Source: CBDCYN01 sp965224205 (GTDB taxonomy: Bacteria > Planctomycetota > Phycisphaerae > Phycisphaerales > Phycisphaeraceae). Taken from it: DNA of 64,000 nucleotides. The DNA lies in assembly GCA_965224205.1 (NCBI GenBank), contig CBDCYN010000023.1, forward strand, positions 62,001-126,000. Direction: 5' to 3'. The notes under the pieces were generated by a model. That model saw nothing but the letters and a program-made list of their open reading frames with translations, was not told the origin of the DNA and did not search any database. Positions 31,962 to 41,386 of the stretch are shown one piece after another (position 1 is the first letter of the stretch; the number at the start of each line of letters is the position of its first letter). The position numbers were made by a program, and so were the translations under genes.

Positions 31962-33206
31962 TCACGTAAGGGGATCGGGGCCCCGTTCTATCGTCTCTTC
32001 GACCAGACGCCCGGTCTGCTGTACGACGTTTGACCAATCGTGTTGCCGGGCGTGCCCACGCCCGGCCTCGCCCAACCGCCGCCGCAACGCCTCATCCGAT
32101 AACAACCGTTCGACCGCCGACGTGACCGCGGCCTGGTCCGTCCCGTCGACGATCAACCCGGTTTGGCCATCCACGACCGCATCCGCTTGGCCCCCCACCC
32201 GCCCGGCCACGGTAGGCTTCCCACACGCCGCCGCTTCCATAAAAACCATGCCGAACCCTTCGACGTCCGTGCCGTCCTGGATCGCGGGCATCACGAACAG
32301 ATCGCAAGCCCCGTACAAGCCCAGCATCGAACCCGGGTCCACCGTCCCGGTAAAAACCACGCGGTCCAAGACCTCTAAACGCCTAGCCTGGGCCTCAAGG
32401 GCGTCTTTCTGCCGGCCCTGCCCCACTATGATATAGGTTAGCGCCTCGAACGTCGGGGCCAGCTGGGCGATTGCTTCGAGCACCGCCGCGTGGTTCTTGC
32501 GGGGATCGAGCCTGCCGACCGTGAGCACGATAAGTTTCCCATCAAGCCCGTGCTGAGCGCGCCACCGTCGACCGGCCTCATGAGCGTCTTGGTACTGATC
32601 CATCTCCACGCCCGGGTGGATGACGTGCACCTTCGATGGGTTAATATGTTGCGACGCCAGCGAAGCGGTGTAATGGCTATTGACGATCATCACATCCACG
32701 ATCGCGTTGGCGCGGGCCATCAGGAACTGCAGCTGCCGGCTGGATCGGCACGCGGTGATCTCCTCCCCGTGCGCGTAGCAGAGGATCTTTAGCCGACGGC
32801 CGTATCGCCACCGCAGCGGGATCAGGCTCACGACCTCTGGCACCGCGTGGGTGGTGTGGACCCGCACCGCCCCACGATGCTCACGCAGCCGCTGGGCCAC
32901 CGCACGGGTCATCCGCGCGTAGCGGACCAGGCGGCGTGGGCTTTCCATCCCCCAGTCGTTCATGAAAATATCACGCCGGTCGAGCTTGAGGTTCGGGTCG
33001 GTGACGTGGTCGATCCCGTTCGGGGGTTGAGGCACCTGCGGGAATTCCGGGGTGTTGGGCGGGTAGCGGTAATAGTCGTGGGTGATCACCTCAACCGGCT
33101 GGGGCCAGCGGCGGTACACCTCGTACATCCACCGGATCGACCCGCCCGCTTCGGGCACGAAGCGTTGGCTTAGCAAGACATCGATCACAGGCGATGGACC
33201 GGTCAA
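31962..33206 (-). CDS. Glycosyltransferase family 4
   Basis: 414 residues, GT-B fold. The Rossmann N-domain begins IDVLLSQRFVPEAGGSIRWM with the Gly-rich acceptor loop. The C-domain (Glycos_transf_1) has LIVLTVGRLDPRKNH and the E-x7-E motif EGFGMVFMEAAACGKP. It transfers a sugar from a nucleotide donor during glycan assembly. The start is a TTG at 33206; a GTG six codons later is an alternative. A 93-bp hairpin repeat separates it from the upstream GT4 gene, while it lies only 20 bp from the ligase gene downstream. Confidence 0.92.
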   Translation of the reverse strand: MTGPSPVIDVLLSQRFVPEAGGSIRWMYEVYRRWPQPVEVITHDYYRYPPNTPEFPQVPQPPNGIDHVTDPNLKLDRRDIFMNDWGMESPRRLVRYARMTRAVAQRLREHRGAVRVHTTHAVPEVVSLIPLRWRYGRRLKILCYAHGEEITACRSSRQLQFLMARANAIVDVMIVNSHYTASLASQHINPSKVHVIHPGVEMDQYQDAHEAGRRWRAQHGLDGKLIVLTVGRLDPRKNHAAVLEAIAQLAPTFEALTYIIVGQGRQKDALEAQARRLEVLDRVVFTGTVDPGSMLGLYGACDLFVMPAIQDGTDVEGFGMVFMEAAACGKPTVAGRVGGQADAVVDGQTGLIVDGTDQAAVTSAVERLLSDEALRRRLGEAGRGHARQHDWSNVVQQTGRLVEETIERGPDPLT

Positions 33207-33283
33207 GATCGGTGTAACCTTTTGATCTCCGCTTACGGGTCGCTTCCCTACTCTAGAGCATCTTCCATTCGTTCGCAGCGTCT

Positions 33284-33376
33284 GCTCAGCGAGCCGCGCG
33301 CGTCAGCAAGCGGGTTCTTCGTCGGTTGGCGGTGAACACATCAAAACCCGCTATCTGATGCGCGCGGCTCGCTGAG
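33284..33376. repeat. Long hairpin repeat within the polysaccharide cluster
   Basis: Arms GCTCAGCGAGCCGCGCGCGT... (33284-33316) and ...GCGCGCGGCTCGCTGAGC (33345-33376) are nearly complementary over ~32 bp. Ends resemble the CGAGCCGCGACCGTGAGG family, and CGCGCGTGTCAGCAAGCG at 7051-7068 looks like a solo left arm. Could stabilise or attenuate the operon mRNA. Confidence 0.65.
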
Positions 33377-33392
33377 CGGCCTCCCTGAATAA

Positions 33393-34562
33393 TCAAGACG
33401 GGGTGGACTCGCGACCCATGAGTTCTTCATAAACGGTCATCAAGGCGGCCTGGTACCTCTCAGGGCTGTGGTGCTCAAGGGTCCTTTCATACGCCCCCTG
33501 GCCTAGCTCATCGAGTTCATCGCGGCTGCCGAGCTGGGCCAACCCCGCTTTCCAGCCCTCGACCGTGGGGTCGACGAGGTGACCGGTCTGCCCATTGAGG
33601 ATCGTTTCGGCTAACCCGCCGACCCGGCTGGCGATCGCCGGCCGACGGTACCGGGCGGCCTCTAGCGGCACCAGCCCCAGCGGCTCGACCCGAGACGGGC
33701 AGACCACCGCGTCGACCTGGCGGTACAGCCACGACACGTCCTCCACGAACCCCAGCCAGGTCACCGATTCTTGTACGCCACACCGCTGGGCGAGTTCTTC
33801 GAGCTGCCGCCGATACCCGCCACCGGTTTGAGTATCTTCACCAGCGATAAGCAGGCGGGGCCGCATCGCCTGCGGCAGCTGACCGATCGCTTCGATCACC
33901 AGGTCCAGGCCCTTGGATTCGATCAGCTGGCCGGCATAACCCAGGGTCAGCGCCGGCGATCGCACCTGGGCGGTGTCTTCGTCGGTTTCGGTTTCTTGGG
34001 GCTGCCCGTTTTTTCGCGAGGCGGGCCAATCGACCGCGTCGGGCAGGACGGTGATCTGAGTGTCTTCGATCGGGGTGTCCACCCTTCTGCCCAGTTGACC
34101 CTCAATCCACCGGCTGATGCAAAGGATCCGCTCCGCGCCACGGCACGCCCACCAGCCCATGTCCCGGGCCGTGATCCCCCAGCGGATGTGGACCACCCGC
34201 GGGATCCCCAGCCGACCCGCGACCACGCTCATCGCCTGGCAGCTGGGCACGTCATTAGCGTGCACGATATGAGGGCGGGTGTCTTGGATGAGCTTGTTGA
34301 GCCGCCGCACCGACCGCCACCAGCCCAGCGGGTTGCGGCGGCTACGCTTAGGCAGCTCGATGATCGTGACCGGGATGTCTAGGGATCGGGCGGTATCAAC
34401 CAACCCCGACTCGTTGCCTAACACCAGTGACGGTTCGACGCGCCTCCGGTCGAGGTGACGCAGCAGGGACGTTAGCGCCCGCTCGGCCCCGCTGATGAAC
34501 GGCGCGCGGGCAATGTATAAAACACGCCTCGTCTGTGATATGGATTCGTCACTTCCGGTCAG
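33393..34562 (-). CDS. Glycosyltransferase family 4, probable CTG start
   Basis: 389 residues if started at CTG 34562. The usual GT4 N-terminus, RVLYIARAPFISGAERAL, is encoded upstream of the first ATG/GTG/TTG in frame (GTG at 34424), which would remove it. Between the in-frame TGA and that GTG the only near-cognate codon well placed is CTG at 34562-34560, six bases after AGGAGG. The C-domain holds LTLGYAGQLIESKGLDLVIEA and EPLGLVPLEAARYRRP (E-x7-E). The preceding GT2 gene ends at the TGA lying inside the same ribosome binding site, so translation is coupled. Function: sugar transfer in glycan synthesis. Confidence 0.88.
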   Translation of the reverse strand: MTGSDESISQTRRVLYIARAPFISGAERALTSLLRHLDRRRVEPSLVLGNESGLVDTARSLDIPVTIIELPKRSRRNPLGWWRSVRRLNKLIQDTRPHIVHANDVPSCQAMSVVAGRLGIPRVVHIRWGITARDMGWWACRGAERILCISRWIEGQLGRRVDTPIEDTQITVLPDAVDWPASRKNGQPQETETDEDTAQVRSPALTLGYAGQLIESKGLDLVIEAIGQLPQAMRPRLLIAGEDTQTGGGYRRQLEELAQRCGVQESVTWLGFVEDVSWLYRQVDAVVCPSRVEPLGLVPLEAARYRRPAIASRVGGLAETILNGQTGHLVDPTVEGWKAGLAQLGSRDELDELGQGAYERTLEHHSPERYQAALMTVYEELMGRESTPS

Positions 34563-34565
34563 CGG

Positions 34566-35567
34566 TCACCTCCTGCCGACCAATCGGTCGAATAGATCTT
34601 TGATGCCGTACACCCACGGCGGCTGTGACGCCTTCCGTTTGAGCTGGGCGAACCGATCGTCATATAACCCTAGTTCTTCAGCGACGCCGCACAGCTGGGA
34701 CGCGGTCTCGAGCTGCCGCTTCCAGAACGCGGACTCCGCCCGGCCGTACAGAAACTTCCCCGCCCGTTGCCTCGCGTCCTCTTCGGTGATGCCCAGCTCT
34801 TGGCCGTGCCGCTTGGCGAAGTCGATCTGTACCCGGCAGTGGAACCCGAACACCCGACCAAGGTTGCCCATCGCCCCGTGCCCGCCGTGCAGCCGGTACA
34901 TCGTCAACGGCTGTGGGATGTACTCGAAACGCCCTAAACGAGCGGCTCGTAGCAGCAGGTCGTAATCCTGCCCGTTGGTCCAACGCGGATCGAACGGCTG
35001 GCCATGCCGCTCATCAGCGGCGGCTTGATCTATGATCGAACGCCGCATCAATACACTCGAAAAGATCACGAGGTCTTCGTCCAATAACGCCTCGACGCAC
35101 CGGCCCTTGCACGGGTTGTCGAGCCTCTGTGGGCCGTCGTCCTTGAACTGCCCGTGATCATCCACGTAACGGAACGAGGTGTGCACGACCGCGATCTCGG
35201 GGTCGCTTTCGATGACCTTGAGCTGCTGAGTAAGTTTTTCGGGTGCCCAGAAGTCGTCACTATCGAGAAACGCCACCAGTGGGGCGTGCGTCATCTTCAG
35301 CCCGGTGTTGCGGGCTTCGACCACCCCCAGCTTCGGCAGCTTGGTGTACCGGATGCACACCTTCGAGGCGGTGTGCCCGTACTGCTGGAGATACGGCCGC
35401 AGGGTGCGGACCGTATCGTCGGTCGAGCCGTCATCGACGACGATCACCTCCAGCGATTTACCCGCGGTCTGAGCGATCACCGAGTCCAACGCCACCGGCA
35501 GCAGCGGCGCGCGGTTATAGGACGGGATGATCACCGCCACGTCGGAATCGATCGGGATATCCATCAC
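34566..35567 (-). CDS. Glycosyltransferase family 2
   Basis: 333 residues, GT-A fold. VAVIIPSYNRAPLLPVALDS is the nucleotide-binding start, EVIVVDDGSTDDT carries the first acidic motif and VAFLDSDDFW the DxD metal motif. TNGQDYDLLLRAAR supplies the probable catalytic Asp (ED/QD position). A helical C-terminal extension follows. It ends three bases before the proposed CTG start of the next gene. Donor and acceptor sugars cannot be inferred. Confidence 0.92.
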   Translation of the reverse strand: MMDIPIDSDVAVIIPSYNRAPLLPVALDSVIAQTAGKSLEVIVVDDGSTDDTVRTLRPYLQQYGHTASKVCIRYTKLPKLGVVEARNTGLKMTHAPLVAFLDSDDFWAPEKLTQQLKVIESDPEIAVVHTSFRYVDDHGQFKDDGPQRLDNPCKGRCVEALLDEDLVIFSSVLMRRSIIDQAAADERHGQPFDPRWTNGQDYDLLLRAARLGRFEYIPQPLTMYRLHGGHGAMGNLGRVFGFHCRVQIDFAKRHGQELGITEEDARQRAGKFLYGRAESAFWKRQLETASQLCGVAEELGLYDDRFAQLKRKASQPPWVYGIKDLFDRLVGRR

Positions 35568-35724
35568 GCTGACCAGATCCGATACATCACACCGTCTTAG
35601 CCCTCGTCATTGAAGGCGGGGTTAACGTCCCTTCATCAAATAAGCCGATCTCAACGATCGAAACGTTCACGGGACACGTCAGCACCAATCACGCTAAGCC
35701 CATCTTAAGTCTTGTCGGCACTCG

Positions 35725-36720
35725 TCACCGCCCCCTGCACAAAGCGTGTCGCAGCTTCGAGAGGTTAAAGATCGCGACAAACTGCCCGGTGAACCGTTCC
35801 GCGGCGTTGAGCCGGATCAACCCAATAACCCACCGCAGGCACCCTTTGGCAACCTGTTCGATACTCACCCGGTAGAACCAACGCGGCACCGTGCCCCGCT
35901 TAGCCTGCGGATTCGAGGATGAGCCCCTTTGATCGCGTTCGCGGTCCGATGCCGGATCGATGGGCCGGCGCGTGACCTGTTCAACACTCATCCACCCCTG
36001 CCGCCACGCGAACCGCCTCGCGTACGCCTTTGTCAGCCGGTCCTCGGCCACCGGGTGGTGCACCACCGCGTCGGCCGCGTACCAGCCCCGCCCGCCCATC
36101 GCGTGGATCGTTTGGACCATCAGGCTATCTTCCATCCCCATGCGCACCCCGCCACGGTGGCCTACCGTCGTGTCGAAGTAACCCGCTTGGGTTACTCGCT
36201 CCACCCGCAGCGCCAGGTTCGCGGTATAGAACGGCGGGTCGTGGTCGCTGTCCCAACGCCGTGGCTGGTCGCCCTGCTGATACCGTACCACGCAGTCGCC
36301 CAACATCGCGCACCGGTCGATATCGAACCATAGCGGCGGTTGTACCGACCACACCGGCTCGACCCGACCGCCCCAGAAGTCGCAATCCCCGTGTTCATGG
36401 ATCGCCGCTGCCATGTGTGATAACCAGCCTGGATCAAAGGTCACATCATCGTCAGTGAACAGAATGACCGGGCTGCGGGCTTCACGCACCGCGCGGTTGC
36501 GGGCGTGGCTGGTGCCGAGGGTCGACTCGCCGATGTACCGTAGGGGCAGCCGGTCGGCGAACGTGCCCACGAGCGTTTCGACCCGCGGGTCGCAGCCGTT
36601 GTCGATGATCAGCAGCTCCCAATCTTGATTGATCGGATCGCATTGACATAAAGACGCCAGTGTCTCACGAAACGGCTCGATCCGCTGATAAGTGCAGATA
36701 GCGACGGTCAGGTCCATCAC
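35725..36720 (-). CDS. Glycosyltransferase family 2
   Basis: 331 residues. LTVAICTYQRIEPFRETLAS begins the GT-A domain, LLIIDNGCDP gives the first acidic motif and VILFTDDDVTFDPGWL the DxD motif. GGRVEPVW and RMGMEDSLMVQ (ED motif) fit the family. GTG at 36720 and ATG at 36717 are both possible starts; the upstream stop TGA overlaps them. The 150-bp gap to the next gene downstream is free of coding sequence. Confidence 0.9.
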   Translation of the reverse strand: MMDLTVAICTYQRIEPFRETLASLCQCDPINQDWELLIIDNGCDPRVETLVGTFADRLPLRYIGESTLGTSHARNRAVREARSPVILFTDDDVTFDPGWLSHMAAAIHEHGDCDFWGGRVEPVWSVQPPLWFDIDRCAMLGDCVVRYQQGDQPRRWDSDHDPPFYTANLALRVERVTQAGYFDTTVGHRGGVRMGMEDSLMVQTIHAMGGRGWYAADAVVHHPVAEDRLTKAYARRFAWRQGWMSVEQVTRRPIDPASDRERDQRGSSSNPQAKRGTVPRWFYRVSIEQVAKGCLRWVIGLIRLNAAERFTGQFVAIFNLSKLRHALCRGR

Positions 36721-37727
36721 CCACCGCCCCCGGAACCCTCGCCATGGGTACCCTCAGCGGCGGCGACAGGATCTTTCGCATCGCCGGTGATCCGGTCTTT
36801 GAGCCCGATCAACCAGTTGGGCCAACGGGCGCGGGCGCGCCACTTTGGGATTGACCCACGGTCGAGACCGTTTTGAGCAGCGTAATCCAGTAGCCGCCGG
36901 AAGTCGTCGAGGTTGCGTCGCCACCACAGGCTTTCGAGCTTGACCGCGACGTGTTCGCACAACGCTAAGAGGATCTTCTCGTGGCCGATCTGCTCTGCCA
37001 TGTCGGGGCGGGATTCAAAAAACTCTCGGACCGCCCGGTGGTGGAACGGGATCTGGTCGATCTGGCTCGAGCTCATCTGCTTCTCATGCTTGCGGTAGTG
37101 CAGCAGCCGTTTGGGCACGAACGCGAACGTCCCCACCACGCTAAGGCGGAAGTACAGGTCGATATCACAAGACTGGCGGAACGATTCGTCATACCCGTCG
37201 ATCTTCTCCAACGCGTCACGGCGGATCATGATCGACGGGTGCCCGATGCTCGTGGGTTCCAACAAGGCCTCGGTGCACCAGCCGGTGCGTCGGGCGGGTT
37301 TCTCTAAGTCTCCCTCGACCACCGAGCCATCGGGCAGGTGGACCTTCCCGCCGGTGTGCACCAAGACGCAATCCGGTCCTGCTTCTTGCGCGGCAGCGAC
37401 TTGTAGCTGAAGCTTATCGGGCTCCCACCAGTCGTCGGTATCGAGCATGGCCACCCACGCGCTGGTGGCGGCGCGAATCCCTGTGTTGCGAGCGGCCGGT
37501 TCGCCGGCGTTGGCTTGCTGGATCAACTCGATGCGGTGATCCGGATATTTTTTGGAAAAGTCTCGCACGACGGAGGGGCTTTCATCGGTCGACCCGTCGT
37601 CGACCACAATGATCGCCTCGGGCCGGTGCGTCTGGGCCACCGCACTATCCAACGCCTGGGGCAGGTACGGCATCCCGTTGTAGCAGGGGATGACCACGGT
37701 CACGGTTGTGTCGATCATGTCACTCAT
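36717..37727 (-). CDS. Glycosyltransferase family 2, first gene of the glycan cluster
   Basis: 336 residues. VTVVIPCYNGMPYLPQALDS, AIIVVDDGSTDESP and VAMLDTDDWWEPDK are the canonical GT2 motifs; SFRQSCDIDLYFRLS supplies the late acidic residue. The C-terminus ends in a glycine-rich, charged tail (AAEGTHGEGSGGGG). It overlaps the following GT2 gene by four bases. With the two GT4s, the ligase and the acyltransferase it forms one 8.4-kb transcription direction without interruption, which suggests a single glycan pathway. No Wzx flippase or initiating transferase is in the cluster. Confidence 0.92.
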   Translation of the reverse strand: MSDMIDTTVTVVIPCYNGMPYLPQALDSAVAQTHRPEAIIVVDDGSTDESPSVVRDFSKKYPDHRIELIQQANAGEPAARNTGIRAATSAWVAMLDTDDWWEPDKLQLQVAAAQEAGPDCVLVHTGGKVHLPDGSVVEGDLEKPARRTGWCTEALLEPTSIGHPSIMIRRDALEKIDGYDESFRQSCDIDLYFRLSVVGTFAFVPKRLLHYRKHEKQMSSSQIDQIPFHHRAVREFFESRPDMAEQIGHEKILLALCEHVAVKLESLWWRRNLDDFRRLLDYAAQNGLDRGSIPKWRARARWPNWLIGLKDRITGDAKDPVAAAEGTHGEGSGGGG

Positions 37728-38034
37728 AGATGCCCGTCGGGGGTCGTGTCCGTTAAGCGGGATTATAGGGCCCCGTTCCGGTTTGGTGAGTCATCGATCC
37801 GTTACGGCGTTGGCTTGAAAAACGAATCGCCTCGTGACAGTTATGGGGGTCCTACGGGCTAGGGGGTTAACTCATCGGCAGGTATGACCGATCCCCACAA
37901 AGAGAAGCTGTGGGTACGCCCCAGATGCGGGTTGCGTTCTACCTGCGTGATGGAATAGGGATCGCCCCAACGGAAGGGGGAGGGATCCAGGCCTGGGTGG
38001 AGTGTTTCACGCAATTAGGGATACGGGCCAGGCC
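37728..38034. other. Divergent intergenic region, glycan cluster / pilus operon
   Basis: About 300 bp between oppositely oriented operons; promoters for both should be here. No clear -10/-35 pair identified. Confidence 0.4.
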
Positions 38035-38376
38035 ATGCAGATCCAGGAGGTTCAACAAAACGGGGCCATGATCCTCTCCCCGGTCGGGGCGATGAGCGGT
38101 GACGACGCGGACACGGTCAAGGACCGGGTCGCCTCGCTGTTGGGGGGTCCCCAGCCGCCGTCGGGGTGGGTGCTCAACGTGGCGCGGGTGTCTGGGATCG
38201 ATAGCCGGGGCTTAGAGGTGCTCGAGGAAATCAGCGGGCTGCTGTCGAAAGTCGGCCACAGCCTCAAGCTCTGCGGGGCCAACAAGACCCTGCGCGAGGT
38301 GCTGGCGTTGACCGATCTGACCTCACTATTCGAGCACTTCGAGGACGTGACCGCAGCAGTAGGGGGATCACGGTGA
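38035..38376 (+). CDS. STAS-domain protein (anti-anti-sigma-factor-like)
   Basis: 113 residues, one STAS domain. MILSPVGAMSGDDADTVKDR, WVLNVARVSGIDSRGLEVLEEI and LKLCGANKTLREVLALTDL match SpoIIAA/RsbV-type proteins, with the Ser in GIDSRGLE at the usual phosphorylation position. Such proteins are switches controlled by serine kinases. The frame opens 33 bp earlier with GTG, but the ATG at 38035 gives the family N-terminus. The stop overlaps the next gene (GTGA), so it is co-translated with the PilB-like ATPase and may regulate the secretion machine rather than a sigma factor (inference). Confidence 0.85.
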   Translation: MQIQEVQQNGAMILSPVGAMSGDDADTVKDRVASLLGGPQPPSGWVLNVARVSGIDSRGLEVLEEISGLLSKVGHSLKLCGANKTLREVLALTDLTSLFEHFEDVTAAVGGSR

Positions 38377-40100
38377 CCGTATCGACAGCCAAGAAAGTCC
38401 AGATCGGCGACGCCTTGGTAGAAGAGGGGCTGATCTCCCAGGACCAGCTCCACCACGCCCTCGACGCCCAACGCTCCTCCGGGAAGATGCTCGGCGAGGT
38501 GCTCGTCGACGAGGGAGTGGTCAGCCCCGCGGCCCTGGTGCAGACCCTGTCCAACCGGTTGGGGGTGCGGGGTTGCGTGCTGCGTGAAGGGCTGTTCGAC
38601 CCGGCGCTGATCAAAGAGATCGGGGCTGAGGAGTGCGAGCGGCTCAAAGCCCTGCCGATGTTCCGGGTCCACAAGCGGCTCACGGTCGCGATGGCCGAAC
38701 CGCAATCCCTACCCACGATCGACCGGCTTCGCCAGATGACCGGCTGCCGGATCAAGCCGGTGTTGGCGTTGGAGGCGAACATCATCCAATTCATCCACCG
38801 CGCCGCCGACGGCGGGGTCGATGTTGACGAGTTATTCGCGTCGATGGCCGATACGGCAGCCGGCGGACAGGCAGCGGTCGGGGCCTCGAACGAAAACGTC
38901 ATCAACCTCGACCAACCCGAAGAGGCCAACGCGGTGGTGCGGCTGGTGAATCTGGCCCTGCTGACCGCGATCCGCAACCGGGCCAGCGACGTGCACATCG
39001 AGCCCAGCAACCAGGGCACCCGGGTCCGCTACCGCGTCGACGGCGTCCTACGCGACCTGATGAACCCACCGGCGGGGATGCACCCGGCGATCGCTTCCCG
39101 CGTGAAGGTGATGGGCCAGATGGACATCGCCGAGAAGCGCCTGCCGCAGGAGGGCCGTATCCAGCTGATCGCCGAGGGCCGCCCGATCGACCTGCGGGTA
39201 TCGAGCATGCCGATGCTGCTGGGCGAGAAGCTGGTGCTGCGCGTGCTCGATAAATCCAACCTCAAGGTCCAGCTTGAGGACCTGGGTTTCCGAACCGAGG
39301 CGCTAGAAACCTTCATGCGGGCGTTGAGGCGGCCATACGGCTTGGTTTTGGTCACCGGGCCCACGGGCAGCGGCAAGACGACCACACTCTACTCCGCTCT
39401 AGACAAGCTCCGAGACGCCGACCGCAACATCATCACGGTCGAGGACCCGGTGGAGTATCAGCTGGATCTGGTCAACCAGGTCCAGGTCCACGAGGCGATC
39501 GGGATGACGTTCGCGCGGGCGTTGCGGAGCATCCTGCGTCAGGACCCCGACATCATCATGGTCGGGGAAATCCGCGACGAAGAGACCGCGCGCGTGTCGG
39601 TCCAGGCGGCGCTGACCGGGCACCTAGTGTTGGCGACGCTTCATACAAACGATGCACCCGGGGCGGTGTCGCGTCTGTTGGACATGAATATCGAGCCGTA
39701 CCTGCTATCGGGGGCTTTAAACGGGGTGGTCGCCCAACGGTTAGCCCGAACGGTGTGTTCTGGGTGTGCGACGACCTATCAACCTCAAGAGCACGTACTC
39801 GTCGACGCGGGGCTCGATGCGGACCAAGCCGCGGGGGCGTCGTTCCGTAAAGGCGTGGGCTGTCAAGAATGCCACGACAGCGGGTTCCAGGGGCGGATCG
39901 GGATCTACGAGGTGATGGAGGTAACCCCGGGGTTGCGCAAGCTCATCCACCAGGCGGCGGCCTCGCACCAGCTGCGCGACGAGATCGAGAAACACGGGGG
40001 GTTGACCCTCCGCGATGAGGGCCGGCTGCTGGCGATGGCGGGCAAGACGAGCCTCGAAGAGGTCCTGCGGGTGACCCATGACGAGGCGGTGGACGGATAG
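38373..40100 (+). CDS. PilB/GspE-family assembly ATPase
   Basis: 575 residues. The cytoplasmic hexameric motor drives pilus extension or type II secretion. The N-terminal MshEN/T2SSE_N domain (IGDALVEEGLISQDQLHHAL, repeated as MLGEVLVDEGVVSPAALVQ) may bind c-di-GMP. The core carries Walker A GPTGSGKTTTLY, the Asp box, Walker B DPDIIMVGEIRDEETA and the His box. Two CxxC pairs (CSGC, CQEC) form the zinc-binding C-terminal subdomain of GspE/PilB; PilT lacks this. Start GTG overlaps the STAS stop; AGGGGG lies upstream. Confidence 0.94.
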   Translation: MTVSTAKKVQIGDALVEEGLISQDQLHHALDAQRSSGKMLGEVLVDEGVVSPAALVQTLSNRLGVRGCVLREGLFDPALIKEIGAEECERLKALPMFRVHKRLTVAMAEPQSLPTIDRLRQMTGCRIKPVLALEANIIQFIHRAADGGVDVDELFASMADTAAGGQAAVGASNENVINLDQPEEANAVVRLVNLALLTAIRNRASDVHIEPSNQGTRVRYRVDGVLRDLMNPPAGMHPAIASRVKVMGQMDIAEKRLPQEGRIQLIAEGRPIDLRVSSMPMLLGEKLVLRVLDKSNLKVQLEDLGFRTEALETFMRALRRPYGLVLVTGPTGSGKTTTLYSALDKLRDADRNIITVEDPVEYQLDLVNQVQVHEAIGMTFARALRSILRQDPDIIMVGEIRDEETARVSVQAALTGHLVLATLHTNDAPGAVSRLLDMNIEPYLLSGALNGVVAQRLARTVCSGCATTYQPQEHVLVDAGLDADQAAGASFRKGVGCQECHDSGFQGRIGIYEVMEVTPGLRKLIHQAAASHQLRDEIEKHGGLTLRDEGRLLAMAGKTSLEEVLRVTHDEAVDG

Positions 40101-40132
40101 GGCGGCCAGGGGGCTGCTTATCGAGACATGCG

Positions 40133-41386
40133 ATGAAACTGAACTATCACGCCTACAACCCGTCGGGGCAGCTGGTCGAAGGGGTGATCGAAGCCTCAGA
40201 CATCGTCCAGGCTAGGGAGAACCTGCGGCGAAACGGGCTGTTCGTGACCGACATATCACCCTCAGCCGGTGGTGGGGCCAAGACACAAGAGGGCGTGATC
40301 AAGCGGCCGTGGTGGAGCGGGCGCGGGCGGGGGATGAAAGACCTCTCGTTCTTCACCCGGCAGCTGTCGGTGTTGGTCTCGACCGGGACCCCCTTATCGC
40401 AAGCCTTGGGGGCGTTGGAACAGCAGGCCAATAGCCCGTTCTGGAAGCAGGTCATGGCTGACCTCCAGTCCAGGGTCAAGCAGGGCGAATCATTGTCACA
40501 AGCGATGGCGGCGCACCCGAGGGTGTTCGACCAGGTCTACCGCAGCCTGATCGCCATGGGCGAGACCAGCGGCTACTTCACCGAGGTGCTCGAGCGTCTG
40601 GCGGAACTCAAACGCAAGCAGTATCAGCTGCGCAGCAGCGTGATGGGGGCGATGATCTACCCAGCGCTTCTGCTGATCGTCTCGGCGACCGTGCTGGGGG
40701 TGCTGCTGACGGTGGCGCTGCCGCGGTTTGTCGATCTTTTCGAGACCATGGATGTGCCGCTACCGCCGACGACGATGCTGCTGGTGACCGTCAGTGAAGG
40801 GATGATCGGGTACTGGTGGGTCTTTTTGCTTGGGGCGGTGGCGGCGCCGTTCGCGGTGGGGGGATTGATCCGCTCGCCCAGCGGCCGGCGCGCGTGGGAT
40901 ACGACCGTTCTTCGGCTGCCGATCTTAGGCAAGATCGCCCGCGGGCTGATCACCGCGAGGCTGGTGCGGCTGCTGGGGGTGTTGATGCAGAGCCACGTGC
41001 CGCTGCTTGAGACCCTGAAGATGTGTCAGCAGGCGGCGGGGAACCTGCCTTATCGGAAGCTGATGTCCGACGCCGAGGCGGCGGTGATCCGTGGCCAGCC
41101 GATCTCCACGGCGTTGGCCGGGACGCCGCTGATCAGCCCCACGGTGTACGAGACGATCCGCAGCGGCGAGCACAGCGGGCAGATCGGGCCGCTGCTACTG
41201 GACGTCGCGGATTTCTTAGACGATGAAAACGACGTCGTGCTGCGCTCGCTCACGAGCATCATCGAGCCGATCATCCTGATCGGGCTGGGGGTGTTTGTGG
41301 GCTTTGTCGCTGTGAGTTTGTTTATGCCGTTATTCGATCTGACAGCCATGGCCGGTTCGGGGGCTAGTCCGGGGGCGGGGTCATGA
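40133..41386 (+). CDS. PilC/GspF-family inner-membrane platform protein
   Basis: 417 residues. The motor platform protein has two T2SSF domains: the first at ~70-195 (LSFFTRQLSVLVSTGTPLSQAL, then YPALLLIVSATVLGVLLTVALP) and the second at ~275-400 (RLVRLLGVLMQSHVPLLETLK). Three transmembrane helices are seen, one in the middle pair and one near the end (ILIGLGVFVGFVAVSLFMPLF). The N-terminal MKLNYHAYNPSGQLVEGVIEA is the usual T2SSF leader. It follows the ATPase by 32 bp and overlaps the PilM start. Confidence 0.93.
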   Translation: MKLNYHAYNPSGQLVEGVIEASDIVQARENLRRNGLFVTDISPSAGGGAKTQEGVIKRPWWSGRGRGMKDLSFFTRQLSVLVSTGTPLSQALGALEQQANSPFWKQVMADLQSRVKQGESLSQAMAAHPRVFDQVYRSLIAMGETSGYFTEVLERLAELKRKQYQLRSSVMGAMIYPALLLIVSATVLGVLLTVALPRFVDLFETMDVPLPPTTMLLVTVSEGMIGYWWVFLLGAVAAPFAVGGLIRSPSGRRAWDTTVLRLPILGKIARGLITARLVRLLGVLMQSHVPLLETLKMCQQAAGNLPYRKLMSDAEAAVIRGQPISTALAGTPLISPTVYETIRSGEHSGQIGPLLLDVADFLDDENDVVLRSLTSIIEPIILIGLGVFVGFVAVSLFMPLFDLTAMAGSGASPGAGS

